Source: Zhouia amylolytica
Lineage (GTDB): Bacteria; Bacteroidota; Bacteroidia; Flavobacteriales; Flavobacteriaceae
DNA: 64,000 nt
Direction: 5' to 3'
Assembly: GCF_900116365.1 (NCBI RefSeq)
Contig: NZ_FPAG01000004.1
Coordinates: forward strand, 62,001-126,000
Shown: in pieces, positions 21,098-30,766 of the stretch
Layout of the letters: every line of letters starts with the position of its first letter
Position numbering within the stretch: the first letter of the stretch is position 1
Notes under the pieces: generated by a model
Database searches by the model: none
What the model was told of the DNA's origin: nothing
The model's input: only the letters and a program-made list of their open reading frames with translations
Position numbers and translations under genes: made by a program

Positions 21098-22447
21098 ATG
21101 TTTAAAAAGATACTAATAGCAAACCGAGGTGAAATTGCACTACGCGTTATAAGAACCTGTAGAGAAATGGGGATTAAAACCGTAGCTGTTTATTCTACCG
21201 CTGATGCCGAGAGCTTGCATGTTCGTTTTGCCGATGAGGCTGTTTGTATAGGGCCGGCACCAAGTAAAGATTCTTATTTAAAGATACCTAATATAATAGC
21301 AGCCGCAGAGATCACAAATGCTGATGCTATCCACCCCGGATACGGATTCCTTTCTGAAAATTCTAGATTTTCTAAAATTTGTGAGGAGCACGATATTAAA
21401 TTTATCGGAGCCTCAGCAGAACAAATAGACCGTATGGGGGATAAGGCCACGGCCAAAGAAACCATGATAGAAGCCGGAGTTCCGGTTGTGCCTGGTTCTG
21501 AAGGATTATTAGGTTCCTTAGAAGACACCAAAAAATTAGCCAAAGAAGTGGGGTACCCTGTGATGCTGAAAGCTACCGCTGGTGGTGGAGGTAAAGGAAT
21601 GCGCGCTGTTTGGAAAGAAGAAGATATCGAAAAAGCATTCGAAAGTGCCAAGCAGGAAGCAGCTGCAGCCTTCGGTAATGATGGAATGTATATGGAGAAG
21701 CTTATTGAAGAACCTCGCCATATTGAAATTCAGATTATCGGTGACCAGTATGGTAAAGCATGTCACCTTTCTGAAAGAGATTGCTCAATCCAAAGACGTC
21801 ACCAAAAATTAACGGAAGAAACACCTTCTCCTTTCATGACAGATGAATTACGTGATGCCATGGGAGAGGCTGCAGTAAAAGCCGCGGAATACATCAAGTA
21901 TGAGGGCGCTGGAACTGTAGAGTTTTTGGTAGATAAACACCGCAATTTTTATTTCATGGAAATGAACACCCGTATTCAGGTAGAACACCCGATTACGGAA
22001 CAGGTAATTGATTATGATTTAATCAGGGAGCAAATTTTAGTGGCTGCAGGTGTGCCTATTTCGGGTAAAAACTATACGCCTAAATTACACTCTATCGAAT
22101 GTCGTATCAATGCGGAAGACCCATACAATGATTTCCGTCCTTCTCCGGGTAGAATAACCACATTACATGCTCCGGGAGGTCATGGAGTAAGATTAGACAC
22201 CCATGTTTATGGAGGTTATGCAATTCCGCCAAATTACGATTCAATGATTGCCAAGTTAATAACAACTGCGCAAACCAGAGAAGAAGCGATCAATAAAATG
22301 AAGCGCGCCCTTGATGAATTTGTAATAGAAGGAATCAAAACCACAATACCGTTCCACAGACAATTAATGGATGATCCTGATTTTATTGCAGGTAATTATA
22401 CCACTGCGTTTATGGAAGGTTTTAAAATAAAACCTATTGAAGATTAA
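21098..22447 (+). CDS. accC: biotin carboxylase subunit of acetyl-CoA carboxylase
   Basis: 449 residues starting [16 protein letters not shown]. The ATG at 21098 is preferred over the in-frame TTG at 21089. ATP-grasp fold with the Gly-rich loop [36 protein letters not shown] and [10 protein letters not shown] with the catalytic Arg/Glu. It carboxylates biotin on AccB with ATP and bicarbonate. The 76-bp gap to accB contains a short self-complementary stretch (CCAAATTTTTGG) but no terminator T-run. The carboxyltransferase genes are not in this window. Confidence 0.97.
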   Translation: MFKKILIANRGEIALRVIRTCREMGIKTVAVYSTADAESLHVRFADEAVCIGPAPSKDSYLKIPNIIAAAEITNADAIHPGYGFLSENSRFSKICEEHDIKFIGASAEQIDRMGDKATAKETMIEAGVPVVPGSEGLLGSLEDTKKLAKEVGYPVMLKATAGGGGKGMRAVWKEEDIEKAFESAKQEAAAAFGNDGMYMEKLIEEPRHIEIQIIGDQYGKACHLSERDCSIQRRHQKLTEETPSPFMTDELRDAMGEAAVKAAEYIKYEGAGTVEFLVDKHRNFYFMEMNTRIQVEHPITEQVIDYDLIREQILVAAGVPISGKNYTPKLHSIECRINAEDPYNDFRPSPGRITTLHAPGGHGVRLDTHVYGGYAIPPNYDSMIAKLITTAQTREEAINKMKRALDEFVIEGIKTTIPFHRQLMDDPDFIAGNYTTAFMEGFKIKPIED

Positions 22448-22469
22448 TTCAGAAGGGACTGATGATATT

Positions 22470-22505
22470 AAACAAGGAGCTTTTTAAGCTCCTTGTTTGT
22501 TTTTA
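22470..22505 (+). terminator. terminator after accC
   Basis: AACAAGGAGCTT / AAGCTCCTTGTT (22471-22482 with 22486-22497), loop TTT, followed by a T-rich run. Confidence 0.88.
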
Positions 22506-22530
22506 AGCGGTTTCCAAATATCTTTATTCC

Positions 22531-22977
22531 ATGGTTAAAGAAGAATTATACAAACAATGTTCCTCATACATCAATAATAAGCTTAGCATGCTCAAAATTC
22601 AAATGGATGAGCTGGAAGAAGGGTTGTTGTCTGAAACTAAAAGCAGTGCTGGAGATAAGCATGAAACTGGGCGTGCAATGATGCATCTGGAGCGTGAAAA
22701 ATTAGGAAAACAGTATGCTGAACTGGAAAAACTAAAAACCATTCTTGCCAAAATAGACCCCCTTCATAAAACGACGAGTGCCTGCCTGGGTAGTATTGTT
22801 TATACAGATAAAGCCAATTACTTTTTAAGTATCAGCGCCGGAACTTTTATGGTTGATTCAATTTCCTTTTTTGCCATTTCACTTCAAACACCTGTCGGAC
22901 AATTATTGCTTAATAAGGTTGTCGGTGATCAACTTTCCTTTAATGGAAATCATTTTACCATTCAAAAAATTGAATGA
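22531..22977 (+). CDS. GreA/GreB-like coiled-coil protein
   Basis: 148 residues. The N-terminal half (about 5-75) is a helical hairpin with KSSAGDKHETGRAMM, the second half (about 85-148) a small beta domain like the C-terminal domain of Gre factors. In Bacteroidetes these proteins are often misnamed 3-oxoacyl-ACP synthase because of their neighbourhood. The acidic tip residues needed for transcript cleavage in GreA cannot be confirmed, so it may bind RNA polymerase in another way. A weak promoter-like pair (TTG 22497, TATCTTTA 22519) lies just upstream. Confidence 0.7.
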   Translation: MVKEELYKQCSSYINNKLSMLKIQMDELEEGLLSETKSSAGDKHETGRAMMHLEREKLGKQYAELEKLKTILAKIDPLHKTTSACLGSIVYTDKANYFLSISAGTFMVDSISFFAISLQTPVGQLLLNKVVGDQLSFNGNHFTIQKIE

Positions 22978-23073
22978 TACTTCTGTGTAATTTTACTAAC
23001 GGTTAGGTGTATGATAAAAATCTAATCCCTAAATTTAAAAAAGAGTCAGGTATCATCTTTCACGTATAATAGT

Positions 23074-24198
23074 ATGAATTTTAGCTATTGGGAAATAAAA
23101 CAGTGGATTTCAAACACCGATTACACCATTGTCGGAAGTGGTTTGGTTGGTTTAAACTGTGCTTTGAAACTCAGGGAGAACCATCCCAAGGCTTCCATCC
23201 TGGTTTTGGAAAAAGGAGTGCTCCCGCAAGGCGCAAGTACTAAGAATGCTGGTTTTGCGTGTTTTGGGAGTCTTTCGGAGCTTTTGGATGACCTGAACCT
23301 GCATACCGAAGATGAAATGATCGAATTGGTTCAACTCCGGTATAAAGGACTTAAACTGTTGAAAAACAACCTCGGCGCAAAAAATATTAAATATAAAAAT
23401 AGAGGAGGTTATGAGTTGTTTTTAAAAACTAAAGGAGAGTTCTTTGAGTCATGCCTGGAAAATAGAGAGCGTATTAATGAATTGTTAAAACCCTATTTTA
23501 AAAAGAATGTGTTTAAAGTTAAAAAGAATGAATTTGGCTTTAACCATATTCAAGATCATTTGATTTTTAATCAATTTGAAGGTCAGATTGATACCGGAAA
23601 AATGATGGATCAATTACTGAAAAGGTGTATTAAAAAGAACATTCACATTCTCAATGCTACCTCTGTATCAGGTTTTGAAGATCTCCGGAATGGAGTACAC
23701 GTAACCACCGATCACTTTCAGTTTAAAACCAAAAATCTCTTAATAGCCAATAATGGTTTTGCTCAAAATTTACTCAATATTGATGTAGAGCCCGCCAGAG
23801 CTCAGGTGCTTATCACCAAACCAGTTAAAAAACTACCGTTTAAAGGTACCTTTCATCTTGATAAAGGGTTTTATTATTTTAGAAATATTAATGGCAGGAT
23901 CCTACTGGGTGGGGGGCGGAATCTGGATATTGAAGGCGAAAACACCACCGACTTGGCCCAGACACCACTTATTCAAAATAAATTGGAAGAACTCCTTAAA
24001 ACTACTATCTTGCCAAATACACCACATGAAATAGAGCACCGTTGGAGTGGTATCATGGGGGTCGGATCGGTAAAAAAACCGATCGTACAACAACTTTCAG
24101 AGAATGTTTATTGCGGGGTTAGGTTAGGAGGAATGGGAGTTGCCATAGGGTCTCAAATAGGTGCAGACTTAGCAAATTTAACCGCTGGTAATGATTAA
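23074..24198 (+). CDS. FAD-dependent oxidoreductase (DAO/DadA family)
   Basis: 374 residues. The N-terminal dinucleotide fold is YTIVGSGLVGLNCALKLRE with the acidic end of strand two in LVLEKG; GASTKNAGFACFGS is typical of the glycine oxidase/D-amino-acid oxidase branch, and the C-terminus has VRLGGMGVAIGSQIG for FAD. It likely oxidises a secondary or D-amino acid. It overlaps the next gene (mtgA) by 8 bp, so the pair is co-translated; a D-amino acid from peptidoglycan would be a neat link but this is inference. Confidence 0.88.
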   Translation: MNFSYWEIKQWISNTDYTIVGSGLVGLNCALKLRENHPKASILVLEKGVLPQGASTKNAGFACFGSLSELLDDLNLHTEDEMIELVQLRYKGLKLLKNNLGAKNIKYKNRGGYELFLKTKGEFFESCLENRERINELLKPYFKKNVFKVKKNEFGFNHIQDHLIFNQFEGQIDTGKMMDQLLKRCIKKNIHILNATSVSGFEDLRNGVHVTTDHFQFKTKNLLIANNGFAQNLLNIDVEPARAQVLITKPVKKLPFKGTFHLDKGFYYFRNINGRILLGGGRNLDIEGENTTDLAQTPLIQNKLEELLKTTILPNTPHEIEHRWSGIMGVGSVKKPIVQQLSENVYCGVRLGGMGVAIGSQIGADLANLTAGND

Positions 24199-24898
24199 AA
24201 AGATCTTTAGGCTATTATTCAAAACACTTTTTTGGTTTCTCGTTGTGTCCATATTCTTTGTGCTGGCCTATAAATGGTTGCCGGTACCCGTAACCCCTTT
24301 GATGGTTATCAGGAATATTGAGCAGAAACAGGATGGGCAGAAGGTGGTGTGGAAACACGAATGGGTCCCAATAGAGTCAATTTCCGAAGATCTCCAACTT
24401 GCTGTTATTTGTAGTGAAGACCAGAAGTTCTTGTCCCATCATGGTTTTGATCTGGAAGCCATAGAAGATGCTATTGAAACCAATAAAGAAGGAAAAAGGT
24501 TAAAAGGTGGAAGTACCATTAGTCAGCAAACAGCTAAAAATGTTTTTTTATGGCCAAAACGGAGTTGGGTCCGGAAAGGCTTTGAGGTATACTTTACTTT
24601 TTTGATCGAGCTGTTCTGGTCTAAAGAACGCATCCTGGAGGTGTATTTAAATAGTATTGAAATGGGTAATGGTGTTTATGGTGCTGAAGCCGCTAGTTGG
24701 TATTGGTTCAATAAATCGGCTGGAACACTCACTAAATACGAAGCCGCTGCCTTGGCAGCCATCCTTCCAAATCCAAAGAAATACAAGGCAAGTCCGGCAA
24801 CAACCTACATTCAATCGCGAAAGGAGTGGATCCTTCGTCAAATGCGAAATTACGGACCTTTCGATTTAAAAAAGAAAATTCCTATTGGAGAAAAGTAG
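24191..24898 (+). CDS. mtgA: monofunctional peptidoglycan glycosyltransferase
   Basis: 235 residues. An N-terminal membrane helix (about 7-28) is followed by a family-51 transglycosylase domain: SEDQKFLSHHGFD with the catalytic Glu, KGGSTISQQTAKNVFLW, KERILEVYLNSIEMGNGVYGAEAAS. It polymerises lipid II glycan chains at the periplasmic face. There is no penicillin-binding domain, consistent with MtgA. Its ATG overlaps the oxidoreductase stop. Confidence 0.95.
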   Translation: MIKKIFRLLFKTLFWFLVVSIFFVLAYKWLPVPVTPLMVIRNIEQKQDGQKVVWKHEWVPIESISEDLQLAVICSEDQKFLSHHGFDLEAIEDAIETNKEGKRLKGGSTISQQTAKNVFLWPKRSWVRKGFEVYFTFLIELFWSKERILEVYLNSIEMGNGVYGAEAASWYWFNKSAGTLTKYEAAALAAILPNPKKYKASPATTYIQSRKEWILRQMRNYGPFDLKKKIPIGEK

Positions 24899-24909
24899 TA
24901 GCATTAACA

Positions 24910-24940
24910 TTGTTTTCAAAGCTAAAATAGGTTAATTTTG
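24910..24940 (+). promoter_or_regulatory. promoter of the first TPR-LytS/LytTR pair
   Basis: TTG (24910-24912), 20-bp spacer, TAATTTTG (24933-24940), exact to the flavobacterial consensus. It lies 26 bp ahead of the kinase ATG. Confidence 0.75.
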
Positions 24941-24965
24941 ACGGCCTGATTAAGAGGTTTTTCCT

Positions 24966-26708
24966 ATGTCGATTGCCAAAAAATGTACCTTTCTCCTACT
25001 GCTTGTTCATGGGTTGTCAACCTTAGCTTCTCAAAAGCCAATGGAAGCAGACCTGAAAAGTATTCAAAATCAGGGTGACAGTTTAATGAGAGCGGGGCAG
25101 TTTGATAAAGCCATTGCATGTTTTAATACGGTTCATAAATACGCACTAAAAAACAATGATTCTCTTAGTATAGCCTTGGCTTTTAACGGAATTGGAAGTG
25201 TTCATTTGTATCAAAAAGAGCTAGATTCGGCAGTGCACTTCTATTTTAAAGGGCTACCCTATGTTTCAGTTCAACCCAATAAGATAGAGCGGGTTAAGAT
25301 ATTGAATAATCTGGCTATTGTACATACACATCTTAGACAATATCAAAAAGCCAAAAGTTTTTTTCAAGAGGCCCTTCCGCATTCAGAAGGGAACTTAAGA
25401 CTAAGTATCCTGAGTAATAGTTATGGGGTGTACCTTCAACTTAAAGAACTCCATAATGCTGAACGAACCTTGAAAGAGGCCATTTACCTGGCCGATAAAT
25501 TGCAGAATCCCTATGTGAAATCAGTACTTTATACCAATCAAGCAGATTTTTATATTCGCCGGAAGCAGTGGGAAGAAGCTCTGAATGCGGGATTCAAAGG
25601 ACTGAAGCTTAAGGAAGAGATTCAAAACAAAGACAATGTTGTGGTGCTTAATAATATTGGATATGCTTATCATCAGTTAGGTGAATTAACCAAAGCACTA
25701 CAGTATTACCAAAAAGGCTTGCATCGAGCTTCTTTGCAGGAAAAGGTGCAATTATATAAAAACCTTAAAACACTTATGGTGGATAGGGGTAATGACCATG
25801 AAGCCTTGTTGTATTTTGAAAAATACGACAGTATTAAAGAAGTTCTTCAGGCTGAAGAGTTCAGCAATAAAATTGCTGAGTTGGAGCAGCAATATGAATC
25901 AGCTCAAAAGCAGCAAGCCATTGAAGCACTGGAAGAAGAAAATAACTTGCAGAAACAACTCATCAAACAACAAAACTATATCGGAGTCTTTGTATTGCTG
26001 CTCTCATTTTTAGTGGCTGCGATTGTGTATGTATGGTTCAAACAAAAAAATACCAGGCAAGAGCTCCAAAGGGCTTCCTTGCAACAGAAGTTATTATTAA
26101 GTCAATTAAGTCCCCATTTTATATTCAATGCACTGCAAAGCATTCAGAGCTACCTTTTTTTAAGTAAAACCGAAAGCGCTATGGAATACCTGCATGGTTT
26201 TGGTTCATTGATAAGAGGAGTTTTGGAAAGTTCCGACAAGGAATGTATTACCTTGGCACAGGAAATAGACATCCTCGAAAACTACCTGTTGTTGCAACAA
26301 GCGGGATCGCAGAACCATTTAAAATATGATATCGTTACTGAGTCCATATCTTCCGAGAAAATTCAGCAGATCCGATTGCCCGGGATGCTCATTCAGCCTT
26401 TTGTTGAAAACGCGGTTATTCATGGAGTGAAAGATATAGAAAATGCAAGGGTGTTGGTGAAATTTGCATACGCTAACGATTATCTCAATATAACCGTTAT
26501 AGACAACGGAAGAGGAATATCAGAAAGTAATACATCCGCTAAAAACGGTTTATATACTTCTATGGGAATGAATATAATTCAAAAGCGTATACAAACTTTC
26601 AATCAAACCCATAAAAAGAAATTGTTTCTGAAAATTGAAAATTATTCCAGGGATAAGCAATATCCGGGAGTTCGCGTGTCAATCGAAATACCAGTCTTGA
26701 ATTCATGA
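24966..26708 (+). CDS. TPR-containing LytS-type sensor histidine kinase
   Basis: 580 residues. A signal or helix (about 8-22, ending LASQ), TPR repeats (about 30-300), a coiled coil (about 295-335), one membrane helix (about 338-358), then a His_kinase (LytS/AgrC-like) domain with LSQLSPHFIFNALQSIQSYLF holding the phospho-accepting His and an HATPase (PGMLIQPFVENAVIHGV, VIDNGRGIS). The TPR part lies outside the membrane and may sense a peptide or protein. The last bases overlap the response regulator (ATGA), so stoichiometric translation is expected. Confidence 0.92.
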   Translation: MSIAKKCTFLLLLVHGLSTLASQKPMEADLKSIQNQGDSLMRAGQFDKAIACFNTVHKYALKNNDSLSIALAFNGIGSVHLYQKELDSAVHFYFKGLPYVSVQPNKIERVKILNNLAIVHTHLRQYQKAKSFFQEALPHSEGNLRLSILSNSYGVYLQLKELHNAERTLKEAIYLADKLQNPYVKSVLYTNQADFYIRRKQWEEALNAGFKGLKLKEEIQNKDNVVVLNNIGYAYHQLGELTKALQYYQKGLHRASLQEKVQLYKNLKTLMVDRGNDHEALLYFEKYDSIKEVLQAEEFSNKIAELEQQYESAQKQQAIEALEEENNLQKQLIKQQNYIGVFVLLLSFLVAAIVYVWFKQKNTRQELQRASLQQKLLLSQLSPHFIFNALQSIQSYLFLSKTESAMEYLHGFGSLIRGVLESSDKECITLAQEIDILENYLLLQQAGSQNHLKYDIVTESISSEKIQQIRLPGMLIQPFVENAVIHGVKDIENARVLVKFAYANDYLNITVIDNGRGISESNTSAKNGLYTSMGMNIIQKRIQTFNQTHKKKLFLKIENYSRDKQYPGVRVSIEIPVLNS

Positions 26709-27478
26709 AAACGCATAATACATCTATTTCCTGCTTATTACTTGAAGACGATGCTGTTTTACAAGCGGGAATAAAGCAAATCTTACGTGAGCAATACCCT
26801 GAAATAACACTCCACCTGGCGTGTAATCTAAAGGAAGCAGCATTGTGTTTCTATAAATATCAACCGGAATTACTTTTATTTGATATCAACTTACCTGATG
26901 GTAATTCCTTTGAACTTTTAGAAGACTTTCATAAGAATCGCAAAAAAGGATTTAAAGTGATCTTTATAACGGCACATACTCATTATGCAATTAGTGCATT
27001 TAAATATAATGCCCTCGATTTTATTTTAAAACCATTTATGCCCAAGCAACTCTGTGAAACAGTGAGCAGGGTAGTAGAGCAAATCGAAGAACAGCAGTAT
27101 TTTAAAAAATTGGAATCCTTTTTTAAGCAAACGGCTATTGGAGTAAATGGACAAGAAAAGAAAATTGTTTTAAAAACCCAGGAAGCCATACATGTACTAA
27201 GGCATAAAGAGATCCTATACCTTAAGTCTGATAATAATTATACCGAATTTCATCTGGTTGAAGAGAAAAGTATCGTGGTAGCACAACCATTAAAAAAGTT
27301 TGAAGAAAATAATGCTTTAACCGGCTTTTTAAGAGTACACCAGTCGTATTTGGTTAACCTTCAGTATGTAAAGACCTTTAGAAAAAATCAAGACTGTTTA
27401 TTGTTGGATAACGATAAAAAAATCCCTGTATCAGGTCGAAAACGATCACAATTACTAGCGTATTTTAACGAGCTTTGA
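26705..27478 (+). CDS. LytTR-family response regulator
   Basis: 257 residues. Receiver domain (about 8-125) with phospho-acceptor Asp60 in LLLFDINLPDG, acidic pocket Glu14-Asp16, and Lys in FILKPF; C-terminal LytTR DNA-binding domain (about 150-255; EILYLKSDNNYTEF, GFLRVHQSYLVNLQYV). It pairs with the kinase it overlaps. The binding site cannot be read from this window. Confidence 0.94.
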   Translation: MKTHNTSISCLLLEDDAVLQAGIKQILREQYPEITLHLACNLKEAALCFYKYQPELLLFDINLPDGNSFELLEDFHKNRKKGFKVIFITAHTHYAISAFKYNALDFILKPFMPKQLCETVSRVVEQIEEQQYFKKLESFFKQTAIGVNGQEKKIVLKTQEAIHVLRHKEILYLKSDNNYTEFHLVEEKSIVVAQPLKKFEENNALTGFLRVHQSYLVNLQYVKTFRKNQDCLLLDNDKKIPVSGRKRSQLLAYFNEL

Positions 27479-27604
27479 CCCCGCTTTCACGGTAACCATG
27501 GGCACATGCTCGAAAAGCAATAGCAGATTCTAAAAGGATCGGATTTAGCAAGCCTGAGGCATGCTTTATGCTTTAATTTTGCCGTAATATAAATTCAAAC
27601 AACA

Positions 27605-28435
27605 ATGAAAAAAACTACTTTTTTAAGCCTTGGTATGCTGATGGTTATTAGTGCGTTATCAATTCAACAAACCCATGCTCAACTTTGGAAAAAAATCAAG
27701 AATAAAGTAGAAAAGAAGGTAGAAGATACGGCCGATGATATTCTAAATGGTAAAAACAACGCTCCGGGGACCTCAGCGAACAAAACTAATGATGACAGTA
27801 CGGTGCCATATGTAGAAGAGGTGTTTTCCTATATTCCTGGAAAAGACTTGGCGTTTGAGGATAATTTTGAAAATGAACGAGAAGGGATAATGCCCTCTAA
27901 ATGGAAAACAAACGGAAGCGGTTCGGTAACTACCATTTCTGGTATTGAGGGAAAATGGCTCAAATTGAGAGAACGATCAACGATTAAGTTGGATACTTTA
28001 TTAATAATGCCTGAGAATTTCACTGTAGAATTTGATATAGTTACTCGAAGTGAAAAAGCCAGGGATATAAGTCCAATGCACTTTGGTTTTGCCCGGGATA
28101 ACAGTGCGTCAAAATATATAAGTGATGCTTATAACCGTGGTTCCATTACGGATATAGAATTACATTTATCATCACAAAAAGTTTCAGCATCAAGCAGCGA
28201 TACTGAAAGTAACAGTTATTTAGATTTCCCTTTTAGTAGGTTTTCCAATGAAACCATACATGTGTCCATTGCAGTAGAAGGCCAGCAGATGAGGGTATAC
28301 CTGGATAAATCTAAAATATTAGATGCAAAAATGTTCGCTGTCAAAACACCAAAACATCTTTACATTAGTGCTCCTTGGGAATACGATAACGGCGCAAAAA
28401 TATTTATTGGAAACGTGAAAATTTATAAAAATTAA
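27605..28435 (+). CDS. exported protein with LamG-like domain (OmpA-associated type N-terminus)
   Basis: 276 residues with signal peptide (about 1-25, THAQ). The mature start LWKKIKNKVEKKVEDTADDIL is a short amphipathic helix that in flavobacteria often begins OmpA-family proteins; the next 180 residues (EDNFENEREGIMPSKWKT onward) look like a concanavalin/LamG beta-sandwich. The OmpA peptidoglycan-binding domain usually following is absent, and the protein ends cleanly. A -7-like TAATTTTG lies at 27574-27581, 24 bp before the ATG. Function unknown, possibly surface binding. Confidence 0.7.
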   Translation: MKKTTFLSLGMLMVISALSIQQTHAQLWKKIKNKVEKKVEDTADDILNGKNNAPGTSANKTNDDSTVPYVEEVFSYIPGKDLAFEDNFENEREGIMPSKWKTNGSGSVTTISGIEGKWLKLRERSTIKLDTLLIMPENFTVEFDIVTRSEKARDISPMHFGFARDNSASKYISDAYNRGSITDIELHLSSQKVSASSSDTESNSYLDFPFSRFSNETIHVSIAVEGQQMRVYLDKSKILDAKMFAVKTPKHLYISAPWEYDNGAKIFIGNVKIYKN

Positions 28436-28563
28436 AGAGCGTTCAAAATCAGGGTAATAGGGTTCAATAGGTGATTTTTTATTGATTTTTTTATTTACAA
28501 TACGCAACCTTTTACCGATTCACTGGTCTTGTAGATGAATAACAAATATTAAAAGTTGCAATG

Positions 28564-29088
28564 ATGAATTTAAAAAGAGTATCTTTACCCGTACTACTTA
28601 TGCTTGGCGGTGTTATGTTAAGCTGTGATTCTAATGACGACATTAGTTGTGCAGAAGATTTTACAGGTGATTTAACAACGTCGGAAGAAGTTCTTGTCGG
28701 TGAATGGAATCTTTCAGCTGTGGTTGCTGAAGATGAAATTGACCTTTCTGATGATGAAGTAGAAAACCCAACTACCAATTTATTGTCTCAGTATACAGCT
28801 TGTCAAAAAGATGTGGCTTACATTTTTGATGCCGAAAGAAATTTTACAATCGAGCAATCATATAATGTGGCTGACTGTGCAGAAAAAGGTCAGTTGGCAG
28901 GGACCTGGATGTTAAATGGTGAAGCCTTGAATTTAGTGTATGCTTGTTCAAGATTGTCAACAGGAATCGATATCCATGCAGAAGGAACTACGTTTTCTTT
29001 TACCGGTATTGAAAATATCCAGGATATTAACGGTCAGATTATTGAAACAACGGTAACTTACACATATACAAAACAACTTGAAAATTAG
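28564..29088 (+). CDS. lipocalin-like lipoprotein
   Basis: 174 residues (one more if the preceding ATG at 28561 is used). Lipoprotein signal ending MLSCDSND; the mature part has VGEWNLSAVV near its start and GTWMLNGEALNLVY later, the pattern of the small lipocalin-like lipoproteins common in Flavobacteriia. It has an acidic linker right after the lipid-anchor Cys, and several other Cys residues that could form disulfides. Its ligand is unknown. It converges with the ABC ATPase on a strong terminator. Confidence 0.72.
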   Translation: MNLKRVSLPVLLMLGGVMLSCDSNDDISCAEDFTGDLTTSEEVLVGEWNLSAVVAEDEIDLSDDEVENPTTNLLSQYTACQKDVAYIFDAERNFTIEQSYNVADCAEKGQLAGTWMLNGEALNLVYACSRLSTGIDIHAEGTTFSFTGIENIQDINGQIIETTVTYTYTKQLEN

Positions 29089-29127
29089 TTGAGGTTATAA
29101 TTAGCAAAAACATGTGTAAAGTTAGAG

Positions 29128-29155
29128 GCTGCCGATTCTTCGGCAGCTTTTTTTT
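29128..29155. terminator. terminator between the lipocalin-like gene and the ABC ATPase
   Basis: GCTGCCGA / TCGGCAGC stem with a TTCT loop, then eight T on the + strand. The last T bases touch the stop of the converging ABC ATPase gene. Confidence 0.9.
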
Positions 29156-30119
29156 ACGAGCGTTTTTCGATAAGGTCTTCCGAAATTGATAAACATACCT
29201 TTTCACCATTCTCAATTTTATGTTGGTGCTCAAAGTACAACGTCACCTCATCCAAGGTGGCTTTCATCATGTAAGAGGAGCCCTTAAAGAAACTGCTCTC
29301 TATAGTTGCTTTTAGGCGCGACTTTTTATCAATTCCTATCTCATGGGGATAGACTAAAATCGTTTCTCCATTGCTATTGGAGTCAAATAACGATAGCGGA
29401 AGTTCATTAACTTCTCCAAATAAGGATGCTACATAATAGTTCTTCGGGTTTTCATAGAGTGTTTCGGGACTTCCCTGATCAACAATTTTTCCTTCCTTTA
29501 AAATTACCGTTTTATCAGCAAAACTTAAGGAATCAGCATTGTCATGGGTGGCAACAATGCAGGTAATGTTATTTTGTTTAAAGTAATTGAATAAATTCCT
29601 GCGAAGGTTGTTCTTTCTGAAATTATCAATATTGCTAAAAGGCTCGTCCAGCAAAATAATCTCTGGTTCTTTTGCTATTGCCTGAGCCAAAGCTACCCGC
29701 TGCATTTGTCCGCCGCTGAGTAAGCGTGCCTTCGTTTTGGCAAAAGCAGTCATTTCAACCAACTGCAATAACTCGCGGGTCCGCTTTTTTTTCTTTCCCG
29801 GATAGAAATTTGATAAAAATTTCCCGATGTTTTCTTCTACGGTTATAGAAGGCATCAGGTCAAAATCCTGTGCAACATATTTCATAAAAGATTCACCGGG
29901 TACCAGGTTGTAATCAGGACCTAAAAGCCTTTGATCATTCCAATATATTTCTCCATTTTCTGGAGCCAGCAATCCGTAAATTATTTTTAGTAAAGTACTT
30001 TTGCCACAGCCACTTTCACCCACAATAGCAATGTTTTCACCTTGATCCGCGAATAGTTTAATACGCTTAAGGACTTTTTTGTTTTCGTAAGCAAAAGAGA
30101 TATTCTTGACTGCCAGCAT
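29154..30119 (-). CDS. ABC transporter ATP-binding protein without adjacent permease
   Basis: 321 residues. Walker A GESGCGKSTL, signature LLSGGQMQRVALAQAI, Walker B IILLDEPFSN and switch His in VATHDNAD are all intact, so the ATPase should be active. The C-terminal 90 residues (about 230-321) look like the TOBE-type regulatory domain of importers for ferric iron, polyamine or sulfate. No membrane or binding-protein component is next to it, so it is an orphan subunit or partners a distant permease. It follows a DUF1697 gene by 28 bp on the same strand. Confidence 0.88.
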   Translation of the reverse strand: MLAVKNISFAYENKKVLKRIKLFADQGENIAIVGESGCGKSTLLKIIYGLLAPENGEIYWNDQRLLGPDYNLVPGESFMKYVAQDFDLMPSITVEENIGKFLSNFYPGKKKKRTRELLQLVEMTAFAKTKARLLSGGQMQRVALAQAIAKEPEIILLDEPFSNIDNFRKNNLRRNLFNYFKQNNITCIVATHDNADSLSFADKTVILKEGKIVDQGSPETLYENPKNYYVASLFGEVNELPLSLFDSNSNGETILVYPHEIGIDKKSRLKATIESSFFKGSSYMMKATLDEVTLYFEHQHKIENGEKVCLSISEDLIEKRS

Positions 30120-30147
30120 TGAAATTTTTTTGCAAAGGTATCGAATA

Positions 30148-30684
30148 TTATTCGGAAGCCATCTCCATCAGTTTACCCATCGTTTTCCAGTTACGGGTAG
30201 TAGCATTCACTTTTAATTTTTGCTCGATGAACGGATTGGTTATTTTAGCCTTACCGTAACCGTTGTGATAACAGAAATAAAGAACTTCGTCCTGTACTAT
30301 AAAAACATCATCTTTGCTTTCAACAGCTTCAAGGGCTTGTATTTTTGAATCCTCGGGTGACTCGAAAAGCAGGGTGCAATAGAGCTTATTTATTTCTTCG
30401 TTTTTATTGATAAACGGATTTTTAGTATATATTTTAGCGAACCGCTCAAAATCAGTCAGGTAGATTTTAACCTCAAATCCAAAATGATCCTCTATCTTAT
30501 TTTCAATTTTTCCTTTTAAAGCGTCAGCAGTTTCTCTTGATTTAAAAACAACATTACCACTTTGAATATAGGTGCATATTTCTTTAAGATCTAATGAAGA
30601 TAATAGCAATTTCAGATCTGCCATTTTAATTTTTCGGTGACCTCCCACGTTAATTCCGCGCAAGAGTAAAATATATGTTTTCAT
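30148..30684 (-). CDS. DUF1697 family protein
   Basis: 178 residues; begins with the typical TYILLLRGINVGGHRKIKMADL and ends in the conserved ATTRNWKTMGKL(M)EMA. The structure known for this family is an alpha/beta fold of unknown function. It is probably co-transcribed with the downstream ABC ATPase. Confidence 0.9.
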   Translation of the reverse strand: MKTYILLLRGINVGGHRKIKMADLKLLLSSLDLKEICTYIQSGNVVFKSRETADALKGKIENKIEDHFGFEVKIYLTDFERFAKIYTKNPFINKNEEINKLYCTLLFESPEDSKIQALEAVESKDDVFIVQDEVLYFCYHNGYGKAKITNPFIEQKLKVNATTRNWKTMGKLMEMASE

Positions 30685-30766
30685 GGGTTGAAATTAAGAA
30701 AATTATAAGGACCAATTGCCTTGAGATTGTTATTTTTGAAACCTTGAGTTAAAAAAATACCCATAT

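Noticed and set aside
24191-24198. Overlap between the FAD oxidoreductase and mtgA as a possible frameshift or fusion
   Set aside because: Both proteins are full length with their own family N- and C-termini; an 8-bp overlap is ordinary translational coupling.
27479-27604. Short AGCAATAGCAG match to the inverted repeat at 34.3 kb
   Set aside because: Only about 10 bases match, without an inverted partner; most likely chance.
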